Of a stretch of DNA of 64,000 bases, positions 22,150-34,316 are shown piece after piece. Source of the stretch: Diplolepis rosae (lineage: Eukaryota > Arthropoda > Insecta > Hymenoptera > Diplolepididae); assembly GCA_030998225.1 (NCBI GenBank), contig JAPYXD010000581.1, positions 5,467,501 to 5,531,500 of the forward strand, given 5' to 3'. The stretch's first letter is position 1; each line of letters begins with the position of its first letter. A model generated the notes under the pieces. The model saw only the letters and a program-made list of their open reading frames with translations. It did not search any database and was not told the DNA's origin. Made by a program: the position numbers and the translations under genes.

Positions 22150-25100
22150 AAATTTTGGGATGTCTTTATATCATTTTTGTTTCCTTCATAACTTGTTTGC
22201 GTTCTCTGGCGAAACGGTACTAGTATTGAGACTAAGATGCGAAAATTTTAAGGTCGATATGAGGCTTAATGGCCCATGGCAATTGTATATTATGCAACTA
22301 ATAAGACCATACTCAGCTTGATAAAATGTAGCAATGGATTGTAAGAAAATTTTCAATTTTCTCAATTTTAGGACTTGGGGCTGTCCTACAAAAATTCTAG
22401 ATGATTTTGAAAACGTATAATATTTTTTACGCTAGGAATATTAATGATTGGAAAAAAAATTTACAACTTGGAATTCCATATTCGGTTTAATAAGCCTGTC
22501 GCAGTGAATTTTCGACAAAGTGTTATTTTTCGCAACTTTAAGGTTCAGAGATGTTATAAAAAATGTCTGATTAATTTTAGAAGCTGTTTATTTCCTTGCA
22601 TCAGCTCTTTTAGCATTTTAAAGAATTCTGTACAATCTAAAGTCTATAGTAGGCTTAATAAGCCTGTAGCAATGGATTATATGCTAGGAGTCATTGTTCC
22701 TAATTTAATTACTTGGGATTGCCCTAGAATATTTTTGGATAACTTTTGACGAATATATTTTTTTTACGCTAGAAACATTTAATTTATATGAATATTTTAC
22801 ATCTTGGAGCTCCATATTTTGTTTGATAAGCCTGTCGCAGTGAATTGTCGACGAAATGTAATTTTTCCCTCTTTCGGAATTTTGGGATGCCCTAAAATAT
22901 TTCTAGATAACTTTTCAACCTCTATGCGTTCTCTTGCGCTAGCGATATTACAATTGAGAATAAGATGCGAAAATTTTAGGGCTGATATGAAGCTTAATGG
23001 CCCATGGCAATTGTATATTATGCAACTAATGAGTCCATAATCAGCTTAATAAAATGCAGCAGTGGATTGTAAGAAAAATTTAAATTTTTTTCAATTATAC
23101 AACTTGGGCCTGTCCTAGAAAATTTCTTAATGATTTTGAACGCGTATGATCTTTTTTTACGCTAGGAATATTAATGGTTAGAAAAATAATTTACAACTTG
23201 GAAGTTCATATTTGACTCAATAAGCCTGTAGCAGTCGATTTTCGACCGAGTGTCATTTTTCCCAATTTCAAGGTTCAGGGATGTTATAAAACATTTCTGA
23301 TTGATTTCAGAGGCTGTTTATTTCTTTGTGTCAGGTATTTTAGCATTTTAAAGAATATTGTACATTATGGAAGTCCATAATAGACTTAATAAGCCTGTAG
23401 CAGTGGATTATAAACCAGGAGCCATTTTTCCTAATTAAATTACTTGGGGCTGCACTAGAATATTTTTGATTGACTTTTTACGAATATAATCTTTTTCACG
23501 CTAGAAACATTTAATATTTACAGAAATATTTCACAACTTGGTAAGTCCACATTCTTCTTTAGCATTTAAACATTTATACATTATCAATAAAATGTCATTC
23601 TTTACAATTTAATAACTTGGGGCTGCCATAGAATATTTTAGTTTGATTTTTGACAATTATAATCTTTCTCACGCTATGAATAATAGTATTTAGATGAATA
23701 TTTAAAAACTTGGCACTCCATATTTGACTTAATAACCTTGCAACAGTGGATTGTCGACTGAATGTCATTTTTTCCCATTTCGGAATTTTAGGATGTTCTA
23801 AAAACCTAAAATATTTCTGGTTAACTTTACAGCTTGTTTGCGCATTCTTGGACTAAGGATATTTAGTATTGAGAAGAAGACGAAACAATTTTAAGATCGA
23901 TATTAGGCTTAATTGCCCCATGACAATTGTATAATATACATTTCATAAGTCCATTATCACCTTAATAAGCCTGTAGAAGTAGATTGTAAGAAATATGTCA
24001 CATTTCCCAATTTTACGACTTGGGGCTGTCCTAGAAAATTTTTTGTTGACTTTGAATGCTTATAATCTTTTTCACGCTAGGAATATTAATATTTAGAATT
24101 ATGTTTTGCAACTAGGATTTCATATTTGATTTATTAAGCCAATAACAGTAGATTGTCAACTGAATGTCATTTTTATTCATTTCGAGGTTTAAGAATGTTT
24201 TAAAATATTTCGGCTCATTTAGAGGCGGTTTATTTTCTCTCACGCCAGGAATATTAACATTAAGAAACATATTGTACAATTTGAAAGTCTATAATCGGCT
24301 TAATAAGCCTATAGCAGTGGATTATACGCGAGGGATCATTTTTCCTGATTTCAAGACTTAGGGCTGTTCTAGAATATTTCTGGTTGAAAAAACATATTAC
24401 AAGTTGAAAATCTATAGTCAGATTAATAAGCCTGTAGCAGTTGATTTTCGACGAAATGTCATTTTTTTCAATTTCGAAATTCAGGAGTGTCCTAAAATAT
24501 TTTTGGTTAATTTTACAGATCGTTTACTTTTTCCCACGTCAGGAAACTTAGTAATGAGAGAAATATTTTACAACTTAGAAGTCTATAATCCGCTCAATAA
24601 GCCTGTGGCAGTGGATTGGAACCAAAGTGTCATTCTTCACAATTTAGTGTCTTAGGGTTGTCCTAGAATATTTCTGTTTGACTTTTGACGAATACAAGTA
24701 TAATCTTTTTCACGCTGGAAATATTATTATATAGGTGAATATTTTGCAATTTGGAAGTCTATATTCAGCTCAGTAAGCCTGTAGTACTGCATTTTCGACC
24801 AAGTGTCATTTTTGCCTATTTCAAGGCTTGGGCATGTTGTAAAACATTTCTCGTTAATTTTAGAGGCTGTTAATTTTGTTGCGTCCGATATTTCTGCATT
24901 GTAAAAAATACTGAGCAACTTTGGAGTTCTGCATTAGACTTAATAGGCCTGTGACAATAATTTTTCAGCAAAATGTCCCTTTTCCAGTTTTTGAACTTAA
25001 GGGGTTAGGCCACCTTGGAGACCAAGAAATCATGGTTCATTTGTTGTTGATTTTGTAGACATACAAAACAATAGAGTCAAAATCTCTTTCAAGCGTTTTA

Positions 25101-25420
25101 TTCTACATGAATTGATGAAAAAAAAAATTATAAACAATCAAATTTTCGTTAAAAATCTAAGTCAACTTGTCCCGTTTGCGCAACCTATGTCGTGGTTCGG
25201 GATCAAACTATGTCCCAATTATCTACAGATAATTAATCTACAGAATTAAGAACAAATGAACCATGCTTTCTTGGTTTCCAAGGTGGCCTAACCCCTTAAG
25301 GATTTTCGATAAGTTCTATGATTGACTTCAAAACCTGTGAAAGTTTCTCGTTTCAATAATATTAACATCAAGAAAAAAATGAGACAACTTAGAGGTCAAT
25401 ATTCTACTTAAATAGCCGTA
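22150..25420. repeat. Satellite array, unit about 170 bp
   Basis: AATAAGCCTGTAGCAGTGGATT and its variants occur at about 22489, 22659, 22826, 23048, 23218, 23389, 23731, 23963, 24133, 24302, 24425, 24597, 24773 and 24942. Most spacings are 167-176 bp. A second unit type (GATGCGAAAATTTTA with TTAATGGCCCATGGCAATTG) appears near 22235, 22965 and 23895, suggesting a higher order. A MITE interrupts it at 25001-25295, and it ends at a poly-C run (25421-25435). Confidence 0.9.
25001..25295. mobile_element. TTAA-flanked MITE, 295 bp
   Basis: Ends GGGGTTAGGCCACCTTGGAG and its inverse, with TTAA at 24997-25000 and 25296-25299. The arms pair for about 45 bp (through AACAAATGAACCATG). Satellite sequence continues on both sides. 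Confidence 0.92.
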
Positions 25421-25435
25421 CCCCCCCCCCCCCCC

Positions 25436-26106
25436 ATAAATTAGTAATTCAGGGCTCCGTCATTTCTTTTTTCAGAATAGGTCAATAACTTTCAACTATC
25501 TCAAACTAATAGACCTGCTACTCGAATTCGCATCGACTAGCGATACTCCACAAATCGACTATATTCCCTTCAAAAGAGATCACATTCGCCAAAGCTAAGC
25601 TTGTTCGTGGGGATGCGTACATGAGAACATAGTGTAGTTATAAAGGCAAAGACGAGAAGACACAAGCAAGATGTCTACAGACTGGCGGATTAGAAGCGGC
25701 TTTTCACTAGCAGTGGCCATTGTCGGACGTATAATACGGTTATAATTTAGTTTAGGACGTGAAGATGCGAGCAAACGGAGGGGGCCTGATGGGAATCCTG
25801 GTGTCGGATTACAACGAACGTCGCATCCACACGATCATCCTCTACAAGTCTACACGGATCTCTACTGCACAACTATAACATACATCAAAAATCTCTTACA
25901 CTGCAGATAAAATGCAGAACGAACAGTGATTACACCATGTAAATGACAGGAAGTCATTATGAGTAATGATTACCAAGGTAATAATGATTTTTGGCATCAC
26001 ACTAATTATCATTAATCATCATATTCAGCTTTATAAGAGCAGGAACATATTTCATTACAATAGTATCGATCGTATAAACCATTATGGATATTCACACATT
26101 TGCACA
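25436..26106. other. Unique sequence, no gene
   Basis: It follows a run of 15 C (25421-25435). A GC-richer part at 25540-25860 has no convincing frame. Confidence 0.4.
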
Positions 26107-26500
26107 TTCTCATCGCGCGCTTCGCTCGCAAGTTTGAGCGCGCCTAAGGCGCGTGATTCAATCGTCGTGCTTCGCGCTCTGTTCAATTTGGACCTCGTGG
26201 TTCGCGCTCGGACTTATATTCTTCGCACACATTCAAGATTATTTCTTGTAATCTGATCCTGAAGTTTGACTCAATTTTATAATATTGTCAATGTGAATTA
26301 CATTTTCTCAAAGTTACTAAAATTTTTGATTCCAATTGGAAAAGAAAATTCAATTTACTTAAGGCTCTATTGGCCTTAAGGAACACATCTTGTTGAAGCA
26401 AAAAATTTTGCATCCTTACGTTTTTTTCGTATTTCACACATTCTGATTAAAAAATTGAATTTTAGATTTTCAATATTAAATTTTTTTTCAAAATTATTCC
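26107..26500 (+). repeat. Composite dispersed repeat, copy 2
   Basis: GC-rich head AAGTTTGAGCGCGCCTAAGG and CTTCGCGCTC, then ATTCTTCGCACACAT and TTACTTAAGGCTCTATTGGC before CTTAAGGAACACAT. The 63.4 kb copy has the same order. It is shorter than copy 1. Confidence 0.78.
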
Positions 26501-27158
26501 ACTTCTCACCCCGGGGGGATTTTAAATTTTAAATGCGGACCTATATTATTTATTGCAGATTCAGATTCTCCATTAAAAAATACGTACATTTTATTTAAAA
26601 AATTATCAAATTTTTAAATTGAATTCAAATTCAAAGAATTTAAAAAATTTAATTTAATTATTTATTGGAATTTGACATCACTAGTGACAATTAAGATGTC
26701 TTTGATATTTAAGTTTGTAACCCTAGTGATTTTAAGATTAACAAGGTTCTATAACAGTATAAAGAAAAGATGCAAAGGTAGAGGTCGTGCCGTATATTCC
26801 GTGAATTCGCGAATTATGAATATGATTATCTGAGACGGGCTCTTGACGCGAAGCCAGACCCTCGCCTTCCTGGAGGTGTCACCTTACACCCCCGAGTGTA
26901 TCTCTCCTGCATTTCGTATTCCATTCTTTTTCCACCACTAACTTCACCTCCTTTCTACGGGTGCCCCATTCGGGAAAGCAGAGTGAGAAAGAAAAAAAAA
27001 CAGGAGAGATGTAAGTATTCAGCAACTACTCCTTCCCTATCATCGCTTCTGGTAACCGAATCTCACGAATAATTGGACCTCGACTCTTCCCCTTTTTTTA
27101 CTCCCTGGAACATCGGCTTCAATTCGCGAGAAGCAAGTTTATTCTGTTTTTACCGATG
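26501..27158. other. Unique sequence, no gene
   Basis: AT-rich to 26780, then a GC-richer island to 27140 without a supported frame. Confidence 0.4.
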
Positions 27159-27162
27159 TTAA

Positions 27163-27877
27163 GGGGGTAGACCTATGTGTCACTTTCGAAAAATCGATTT
27201 TTTTATTGCTTATTTCTAATCTAAAACATGTTAAAAAGACTTTTCTAAAAGGATTTGTTCGAAACCAGCTTAGTTTTTGAGCTGCAGGACCTAAAGGCTC
27301 CCGCGGTAGGTTGATCATTCATCACGTTTTCAAACGTTGAGCTCGTTTTTCTCAAAACCGTGTTTTTCAAGTTGGTGCGCAGGATTGCGGAAAATCTATT
27401 CAATCAATTCGGCTCAAATTTTGTGTAATTAATTTTTGCGCATAATTCGAGGTACTGACCTAGGTATTTCAAAAAAAAAAACTTTTTCCCGTTTCTACGT
27501 CTCATTACGCTCGAAAAAAGAGGGAAAACGAAATTTTTTTTAGCAAAGTGCGCCATTTCGTCAATTTTCCAAAATTCACTAAATCCCTACGTCAGTACTT
27601 CGGCAACTTAATTACGAATAACGAAGTATTTTCGTTTCAGAAGACAGATGCGTACTGTATCTTGCACACCGTTTGGGTCTGCCATTTTGAGAAGGTCTCA
27701 TTCCCGCTTCGATCATTTATTTACTAATTTAATAATACCTTTGAAACAATTAATGTAAAATATTTAAGAATAAAGCGAGAAAATCGTGAAGGAATAATTA
27801 AAAAATCTTAGTTACATTACCTACACGTTGATCCTAAAAAAGCGCTCGAAAATCGCTCTTGACACAGGTCTACCCCG
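27163..27877. mobile_element. TTAA-flanked element, 715 bp
   Basis: Left end GGGGGTAGACCTATGTGTCA; the right end read inward is CGGGGTAGACCTGTGTCA. TTAA at 27159-27162 and 27878-27881. It is non-coding. Its interior is built like that of the element at 9155 (a CGATTTTTTT stretch, then a GC-rich patch). Confidence 0.88.
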
Positions 27878-27881
27878 TTAA

Positions 27882-28157
27882 TTGAATTCTCTAGTAACCC
27901 AGACAATTGTTTTCCTGCTCTAATCATCCTATCATTTACATTTAGTTTCACGATGTTTCCAATCGAATATATACTAGGGTGTTTGATATTGACGTGTTAT
28001 TTTTATGAGAGGTTGCCACTGTAATAACAAACGGCTATAATTGCCGACAAGTTCTATCTTTCAAACCTCATCTGTCAAAATTTGAACCAAATCCATTCAT
28101 TAGTTTAAAAGTTACGGTGTTTATATACGGTGCAAATCTGGTGTTGGTGAATTACTT
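27882..28157. other. Short AT-rich spacer
   Basis: Nothing recognised; the sequence may include an unrecognised flank of the mariner scrap. Confidence 0.35.
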
Positions 28158-28735
28158 TAATATTTTAGTATCGATGAATGCGCTGGCGCGTTATCGTGGT
28201 GAAGAAGCCAGTCACCGCACACACGCGAGTCATTCCTAAAATCTTATTCAAAATTTCCCAAACAGTAGTTTTCGGTATTCCGAGGTCATTTTCTGGTTCA
28301 CGAACAGTTAATCGACGATCACCTTCAATCGTAAGTCGCACCCGCTCAATATTATCCAATGTTTTTGTCGTCGAAGGTCGGCCAGAACGAAAATCACTAT
28401 CAACAGAAGTGCGGCCTCCTTCGAAACGATTATACCACTCTTTTATTCGTGTTTTGCTCATACACTAATTTCCAAAGGCCTTCTGCATCATCTGAATAGT
28501 TTCCGAACTCGTTTGTCTGAGTTGAAAACAAAATTTGATGCAAATTCGTTGATCTTCTTTTCAATGTGACACGCTGCGCATGAACTATACGTCCGGCAGA
28601 TGTCAGCAAGCAACCGATAGGTTCGTGAGGCTTTACTGTTGAAGTTCATGCCCCGCAGAGGTCGCTCGAACAGTATGGCGCGGAGATATAAAGGTAGGCC
28701 CGATACTTTCCGGACAGACCTCGTATACTGAGAAA
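28158..28735 (-). pseudogene. Mariner transposase, 5' part fused to a core scrap
   Basis: Minus strand, beginning near 28565. SSETIQMMQKAFGN is followed by a stop, then MSKTRIKEWYNRFEGGRTSV and DFRSGRPSTTKT. The helix-turn-helix LTVREPENDLGIPKTTVWEI follows. This is the classic mariner DNA-binding half. After GMTRVCA the sequence jumps, out of frame, to DWLLHHDNAPAHSS, the second catalytic Asp motif, and stops there. An internal deletion removed the first catalytic motif. The upstream end at about 28735 has the inverted-repeat word CGAGGTCTGTCCGGAAAG. No matching far end is seen, so the 3' part is lost. Confidence 0.85.
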
Positions 28736-28739
28736 ATAT

Positions 28740-29397
28740 GAATAACCTGAAGAACATAAATTCAATATATAAAATAGCCTATATAATAAAGAAAAAATTA
28801 TTCTTGGATTTAGAAACATTCTCGAATCAATCACTTTTGGGTAACACATACTTTTAAAGTTGTGATTATTTCAAAATTGTGAAAAATTTTGAAAAACTTT
28901 TAGAAGCCAAAAATAGTTGGAATTTTAAAGATTTAAAAATATTGAAAAATTCTGTTAGAATTTAAAATGATAAACAAATTTACCCCCCACCCCATAAAAA
29001 GAATCGTTTTTTCATGATGACAATATGAAATGCAAGACATTATATTCATTTTTCAATTGTGCTAATGTTGTCATGCAATGAATTGGACACAGCGCTATGG
29101 ACCAATTGCTGGAAATCAATTGTTACGTAGAAAGATTGGCTAAATTGACATAACAACGATTCCAATGTCGCGCATTTGAAGCAATTCAATGTTAAACGTG
29201 ATATTTTAATGAAAGAGGAGATTATAAAGCATATTTCGATAATAAATGCTGAAATGGAAACAGAGAAAAATCATGTTAGAAAAATTAAAGCTGCTGGTAA
29301 TTGAACTCGGGTTTTCAACGTAGCAGTCCAGTGTCTTTTCATCTTGATGTGGAAATCTATATTCGATGTTTTTCTTTCTTTCTTTTCTTAAAGCCAT
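28740..29397. other. AT-rich sequence, nothing recognised
   Basis: No gene. Ends at a TTAA (29398-29401) that starts a MITE arm. Confidence 0.4.
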
Positions 29398-29401
29398 GGG
29401 C

Positions 29402-29560
29402 CAAACAGGTCACGAGACAAAAATTATGTATTAACCCAACCATGTAAAATAACTTTTTTTGTTCATAAAATATCTTGCTCAAAATTTTGTAAATCTAACA
29501 GAAGATAATAAGGAACGTCTGTTAACTACGTTTTAGTAAAAACCGGTAGTAGTTGATCAA
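29402..29560. mobile_element. Solo arm of the GGCCATG TTAA family
   Basis: AGCCATGGGCCAAACAGGTC after TTAA, followed by AATAACTTTTTTGTTCATAA and ACGTCTGTTAACT. It matches the left arm of the copy at 13930. The opposite arm is missing. Confidence 0.7.
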
Positions 29561-29758
29561 TGTGACAGGGCCGTACGGAGAAGTTTGTGCCATAAAATTT
29601 TCAGTAATTTTCTAAACTCTTACAGAATTCTGAAGTTTTATTTATTTTTCAGGAACAGAAATATTTGAGTCATGGAATAATTAATGAGGACCCTAATCTC
29701 AAAGTTCAGGTTAACATTGTGGACGTTACTAGTTAACATCTCATATCCAATATCTCTA

Positions 29759-32700
29759 CACGGAGAAAAATAGTTGAGGTAATTTTACTCAACTACCGAT
29801 CAAATTTGGGACATAAGGACAGGTTAGAAGTTATTTAGTATCCCTGTAGTTATTTATGATATATTAAATGTTTAAAAATAAATCACAGTTGAGTAAAATT
29901 TAGAAGTGTAGGGTGAAGTTTAAAAGCGTGCATTAAATGTTTCTAAATGTATATATTACTACTCGTAGTATAATTATAAAAAACCAGTCTATTATTAAAT
30001 CACCAATATAGTAAAGCTTTCCCTTCATTCTACTCTACGCTTTAATCGAGAGTTGAGTAAACCGTAAACCGCAAGATTTATTCCACCAGCTATATCCATT
30101 CACGCAGGAACGAATGAAAGTAATCTGCGCCTTGGGCACACATAAAAAATGTTTACTTTGAAAAATGTGTTGAATTTTCAGCATAAGTTATTATATTTAA
30201 TAATCAAAATGAATTAAAAACATACAAAATACAATTACACTTTATTTTAGTACTCTCTGAATAAAAAATAGTGGATTCCACTTATAAACTAGTGATTTTA
30301 AAAATTCATCGTACAGCAGTCGTGTTTGATTGCATTTTGTCTGTTCGTCACGAAGCTTTTGTACATGCTCCGCATACTGTTAACCACTATTTCTTTTAAT
30401 GATTATCCACTAGTTTATACAATTTATTTAAAAGTTTCACATAATCTAGTTATATAGATTCTGTAAATTTAATAAATTTTTGATTCATGATTTTTCCTTA
30501 ATTCATTTATAATTACTTCTTTCTTTTTCACTTTAGTTTTTTAAATTGAATTGATTTCATGCAAATTTAAACAGCAAACGTCTGTATAACTGCATTACAT
30601 GAGATATAAAAAATCTACACAGGATTTAGATTACACATCTTAGGCACAATAATAATTTGGAATTCGAAATTGTAAAATCCATATTTCGAAAATATACAAC
30701 ACAGAAATTTAAAAAAACCTTTTTTTAAATGTTTTTACACAAGATACTTTTTGATAATAATGCAATTTTTTAATGTACATTTCAAACTTTAGTTTCATTA
30801 AACTTCATACGTAGTTATAATAAAAATGTATATTAAATAGTTATTGATAAGTATATTATATATATCAATAATCATAGTTATAATAATTGATTAATTATAT
30901 TAATTTTTTAAAATATTTTATGAATAATTTATCAAAAAAAGTTGATTTATTTTTACTTGAGTAAAGCTCAAGAACTCTAGTCACGACACTGATCCACAAG
31001 CTTTGAATAACTCTTGCAGTCACTATATAAGAAAGTTCCAAGTTTTATGTCTGAGAATTGTAAGCTAGTCCAAGCAACAGGGCATTTATTATGAATGATT
31101 TATGACATTATTTATTTCAGAAAACGGACTGCGCCATCAGAAGAAAGGTTGGTCAAAGAGTAATTGTGTCATGTTTTGGACAACGAAATATGATTTATAA
31201 ATTTTTTATCAACATTTAAGACCAAAAAATCGCACTTTTTTTAGTTTTTGTTTATAACATTAAAGTTAATTATCCAATCTCAATAACATCAATTGAAAAG
31301 GTGTAGACAATTGAATTGCGGACAAAATGAGCTGTCGCTTGATCTGATTGGATAATTAGAAGCGGAGAAAATTGGGAAAAACCGGGAAATTTAGCTTTTG
31401 TTAAACAAATTAATATCTCAATTAATTTTTAACTTTTCAGGTTGAGGTTTGCTGGAAAAGTAGCAGACTTTATGCTCTTTAAATGTATAAAATAACGGAC
31501 ACTTTGAGATAATACGTTTTCGCGCTATTGACACTTTAATTTGTTTAATCCGTTAATTGTAAAATGTCTGCTTGTCGCAGAGGTGGTCCGATTTTTATTT
31601 TGAAAACGGCTTTTAAAAATACAAATCAAGCACAAAAGAACGTCAATCTTGGTTTTTCGCTAAAATGTTGCAAAGTTCATTAAAAAACGGCCCAAACATG
31701 ACTTCAAACTCCTGAAAGCAGCAAAGTGACTTTGGTGGGGGGAGAAGGCGAGTAGGCTCACTGAGTCACTTTGCTGCGTTCAGGCGTTTGGAGCCATGTT
31801 TGGGACTTTTTTAAATAAACTTCGCAACATTTTAGCGAAAAACCAAGATTGACGTTCTGTTGTGCTTGATTTATATTTTTAAAGGCCGTTTTAAAAATAA
31901 AAATCGAACCACCTCTGCGGCAAGCAGACATTTTACAATTAACGCATTAAATAAATTAAAGTGTCAATAGCGCAGAAACGTATTATCTTAAAGTGTCCGT
32001 TTTTTATACATGTGAAGAGCATAAAGTCTACTACTTTTCCATCAAAGCTCAACTCAAAAAGTTGAAAATTAACTGAGATATTAATTTGTTTAACAAAAGC
32101 TAAATTTGCCGATTTTTCCGAATTTTTTCAACTTCTAATTATTCAATCAGATCGAGCGAAGGGTCATTTTGTTGGCAATTCAATTGTCTACAACTTTTCA
32201 ATTGATGTCATCAAGATTGGATGATTACCTTTAATGTTATAAACAAAAAACTAAAAAAATGCGATTTTTTGGTCTTAAACGTTGATAAAAAATTTATAAA
32301 TCGTATTTCGTTGTCCAAAACATGATGCAATTACTCTATGACCAACCTTTCTTCTAATGGCGCAGTCCGTTTTCTGAAATAAATAATGTCATAACAAATT
32401 CCCTATTGCTTGGTCTAAGCGAGCGTGTGCGCGATTCGACGAAAACGTATCGTAATATATACCATATAAGTGTAGTTATTAGGTTTATTTATGTAAGGTT
32501 ATATATTTAAGTGTATTTGTGATTAAAAATATGATTGGCTACGACTGAATGGTGTGAACGTATTTGAATGCTGTTTATGTATGTGTCGGATGACTAATGG
32601 CAGACTCGAGGTAAGAATTTTTTTTAATTTTTTTATTTATGCTCATTCTACTCAACTACAGTTTGAAACTCCTCAAGTGTCGGTGATATACTAATACATT

Positions 32701-32922
32701 TCATGTTAATCCACTGACGAATGTGATGCCCTGTCGTCGATGAGGTTTTACTCAACTGCTTACTATTTCCTATGTAACGCTTATTGTTATTCACTTTGGA
32801 TGAATTAGTTATTCATAAAATTCATTTTACCCGACTAGGATTTAATAAATGCTCAAATGTCCTCATGTCCCAAGTTTAACCGACTGAGTTGAGTAAAATT
32901 ACCTCAACTATTTTTCTCCGTG
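29759..32922. mobile_element. TA-flanked element of 3.2 kb
   Basis: Ends CACGGAGAAAAATAGTTGAG and its inverse, perfect for about 36 bp and related for about 65. TA at 29757-29758 and 32923-32924. No frame over 60 codons lies within. It encloses the giant palindrome. Near its right end GACTAATGGCAGACTCGAG is followed by GTAAGA, which looks like a start codon and splice donor. The element sits in a repeat that also flanks the SINE at 34252. Confidence 0.8.
31070..32424. repeat. Giant palindrome, arms about 650 bp
   Basis: The left arm starts near AGTCCAAGCAACAGGG (about 31070) and continues through TTATGACATTATTTATTTCA and AAAACGGACTGCGCCAT. The right arm is the inverse, ending near 32424. The centre is at about 31747, with a spacer of roughly 25 bp (GGTGGGGGGAGAAGGCGAG). 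Arms differ by scattered substitutions of a few per cent and tiny gaps. Confidence 0.92.
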
Positions 32923-32924
32923 TA

Positions 32925-33012
32925 GATACTAATTTTAAACATCCAGATGGCTGTCCTATAGTTGAATGAAAAATATGTTACTTCTTAATATCTAGATGTT
33001 ACGGGTTAATAT
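32925..33012 (-). repeat. Flank shared, inverted, with 34252-34320
   Basis: AGTTGAATGAAAAATATGTT and TTAATATCTAGATGTTACGG are the inverse of the sequence left of the SWIM element. CATCCAGATGGCTGTCCTAT here shows that element's empty target site. Confidence 0.8.
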
Positions 33013-34251
33013 CCATTTTTCTCAGTGCATTAGTCAATAATTTTCGGTAAAAAAAAATTTTTACAAATGGAAAATATAGGTATATAGAATTTGGCAAGGC
33101 GTATCCATTTTTCCGTATAATTTTCCAATCCCGTTGGTATTTTCCATAATAAAAATCAAAAACTGTAAATAAATTTCTACCTAAAATTAATATTTTCTAA
33201 AACAGAAATTTTTTATTAAAATTCCAATACTTTTCATTTGAACGGCCGTGGTAACAGTTTTTTTTACATACAGTTATATTTTTTATTTTTTTGAATGTTT
33301 TTTTTTTCCAAAAATTATCCAATCATCCAGGCGCTCAATTCGATATGAGACATACTAATTCAGTTCTGAAAGATCTCTTAGTTAAATTAAAAAAAAAAAA
33401 AAAACAAGGCAATTTATGAATTCCTGCAAAAGCCTACATTTCACAAATCAATCTTTCTAGAGATGAATCCTTGATACAACCTTTTCCATAAATCTTGGCA
33501 ATTTTAATTCCAGCTTTTTATTCCCATTCATCAGTGGTGGTCTGTGAGAAATACCGCTGCAAACCCAGCGTGGTTCCTTACGAGATCTTGGAAGGATCGT
33601 ATGAGCTGTTAACGTTAACTAATTCAGTCGAAACTGAAATCGCCCACGCGTTGGCCAGGCGCGTTTCCATGTGTGAAATATATACGACAATATCGGTGTG
33701 CTGAGATGGGTTATCGACGTCGGTTCAGCGCTGCTTGGAACATATAGACTACAATAAATTTATGGGGTAACGTGGTGCCCTAAGGGGGAAGGGGTCGCCT
33801 GTTCACCGGTTGCGATAGCCATCGAGCGAGCATCGAAAAGGCGCTAAGTAACTGCCGATGGTATCGCCGATAAGTACCCTTCCTACGTGTATAAGTACAT
33901 CATACTGCGTAGGCATCATGCTTTCGTTTTCGATACAACTCCGGACAATAACGCCGCATATTCCTCCCCTAAACACCCGTCCGTGTTGACGTTTATCAAT
34001 TGAATTCTTCCACCCTCGGGCCATCTTCTATGAGCATGATTATCCGCTCAAGATATTCACTCAAGATAAAGAGAAAAGGGTCCTTTCGTGTCGCATCCAA
34101 GATCTCGAAAAGGGAAGAAATGGTGACAATCCATTTTTATGGAGTCTATTAATACCTGGAAAGATATTTATGAAAAATTATCGAGAATTCAAAATTATGG
34201 ATTAAATTTTCAAATTCCAAATACCATTCATGATAAGCAACTAGCTACACT
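33013..34251. other. Unique sequence with GC-richer part
   Basis: Region 33500-34140 is GC-richer with frames of 69 and 73 codons on opposite strands. Neither has motifs. No repeat match. Confidence 0.4.
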
Positions 34252-34316
34252 GAGAAAAATGATTGTTAACCCTAACATCTAGATATTAAGGAGTAACATA
34301 TTTTTCATTCAGCTAT

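Noticed and set aside
22150..25420. CRISPR array
   Set aside because: Unit length (about 170 bp), diverged repeats and no short unique spacers; eukaryotic satellite fits.
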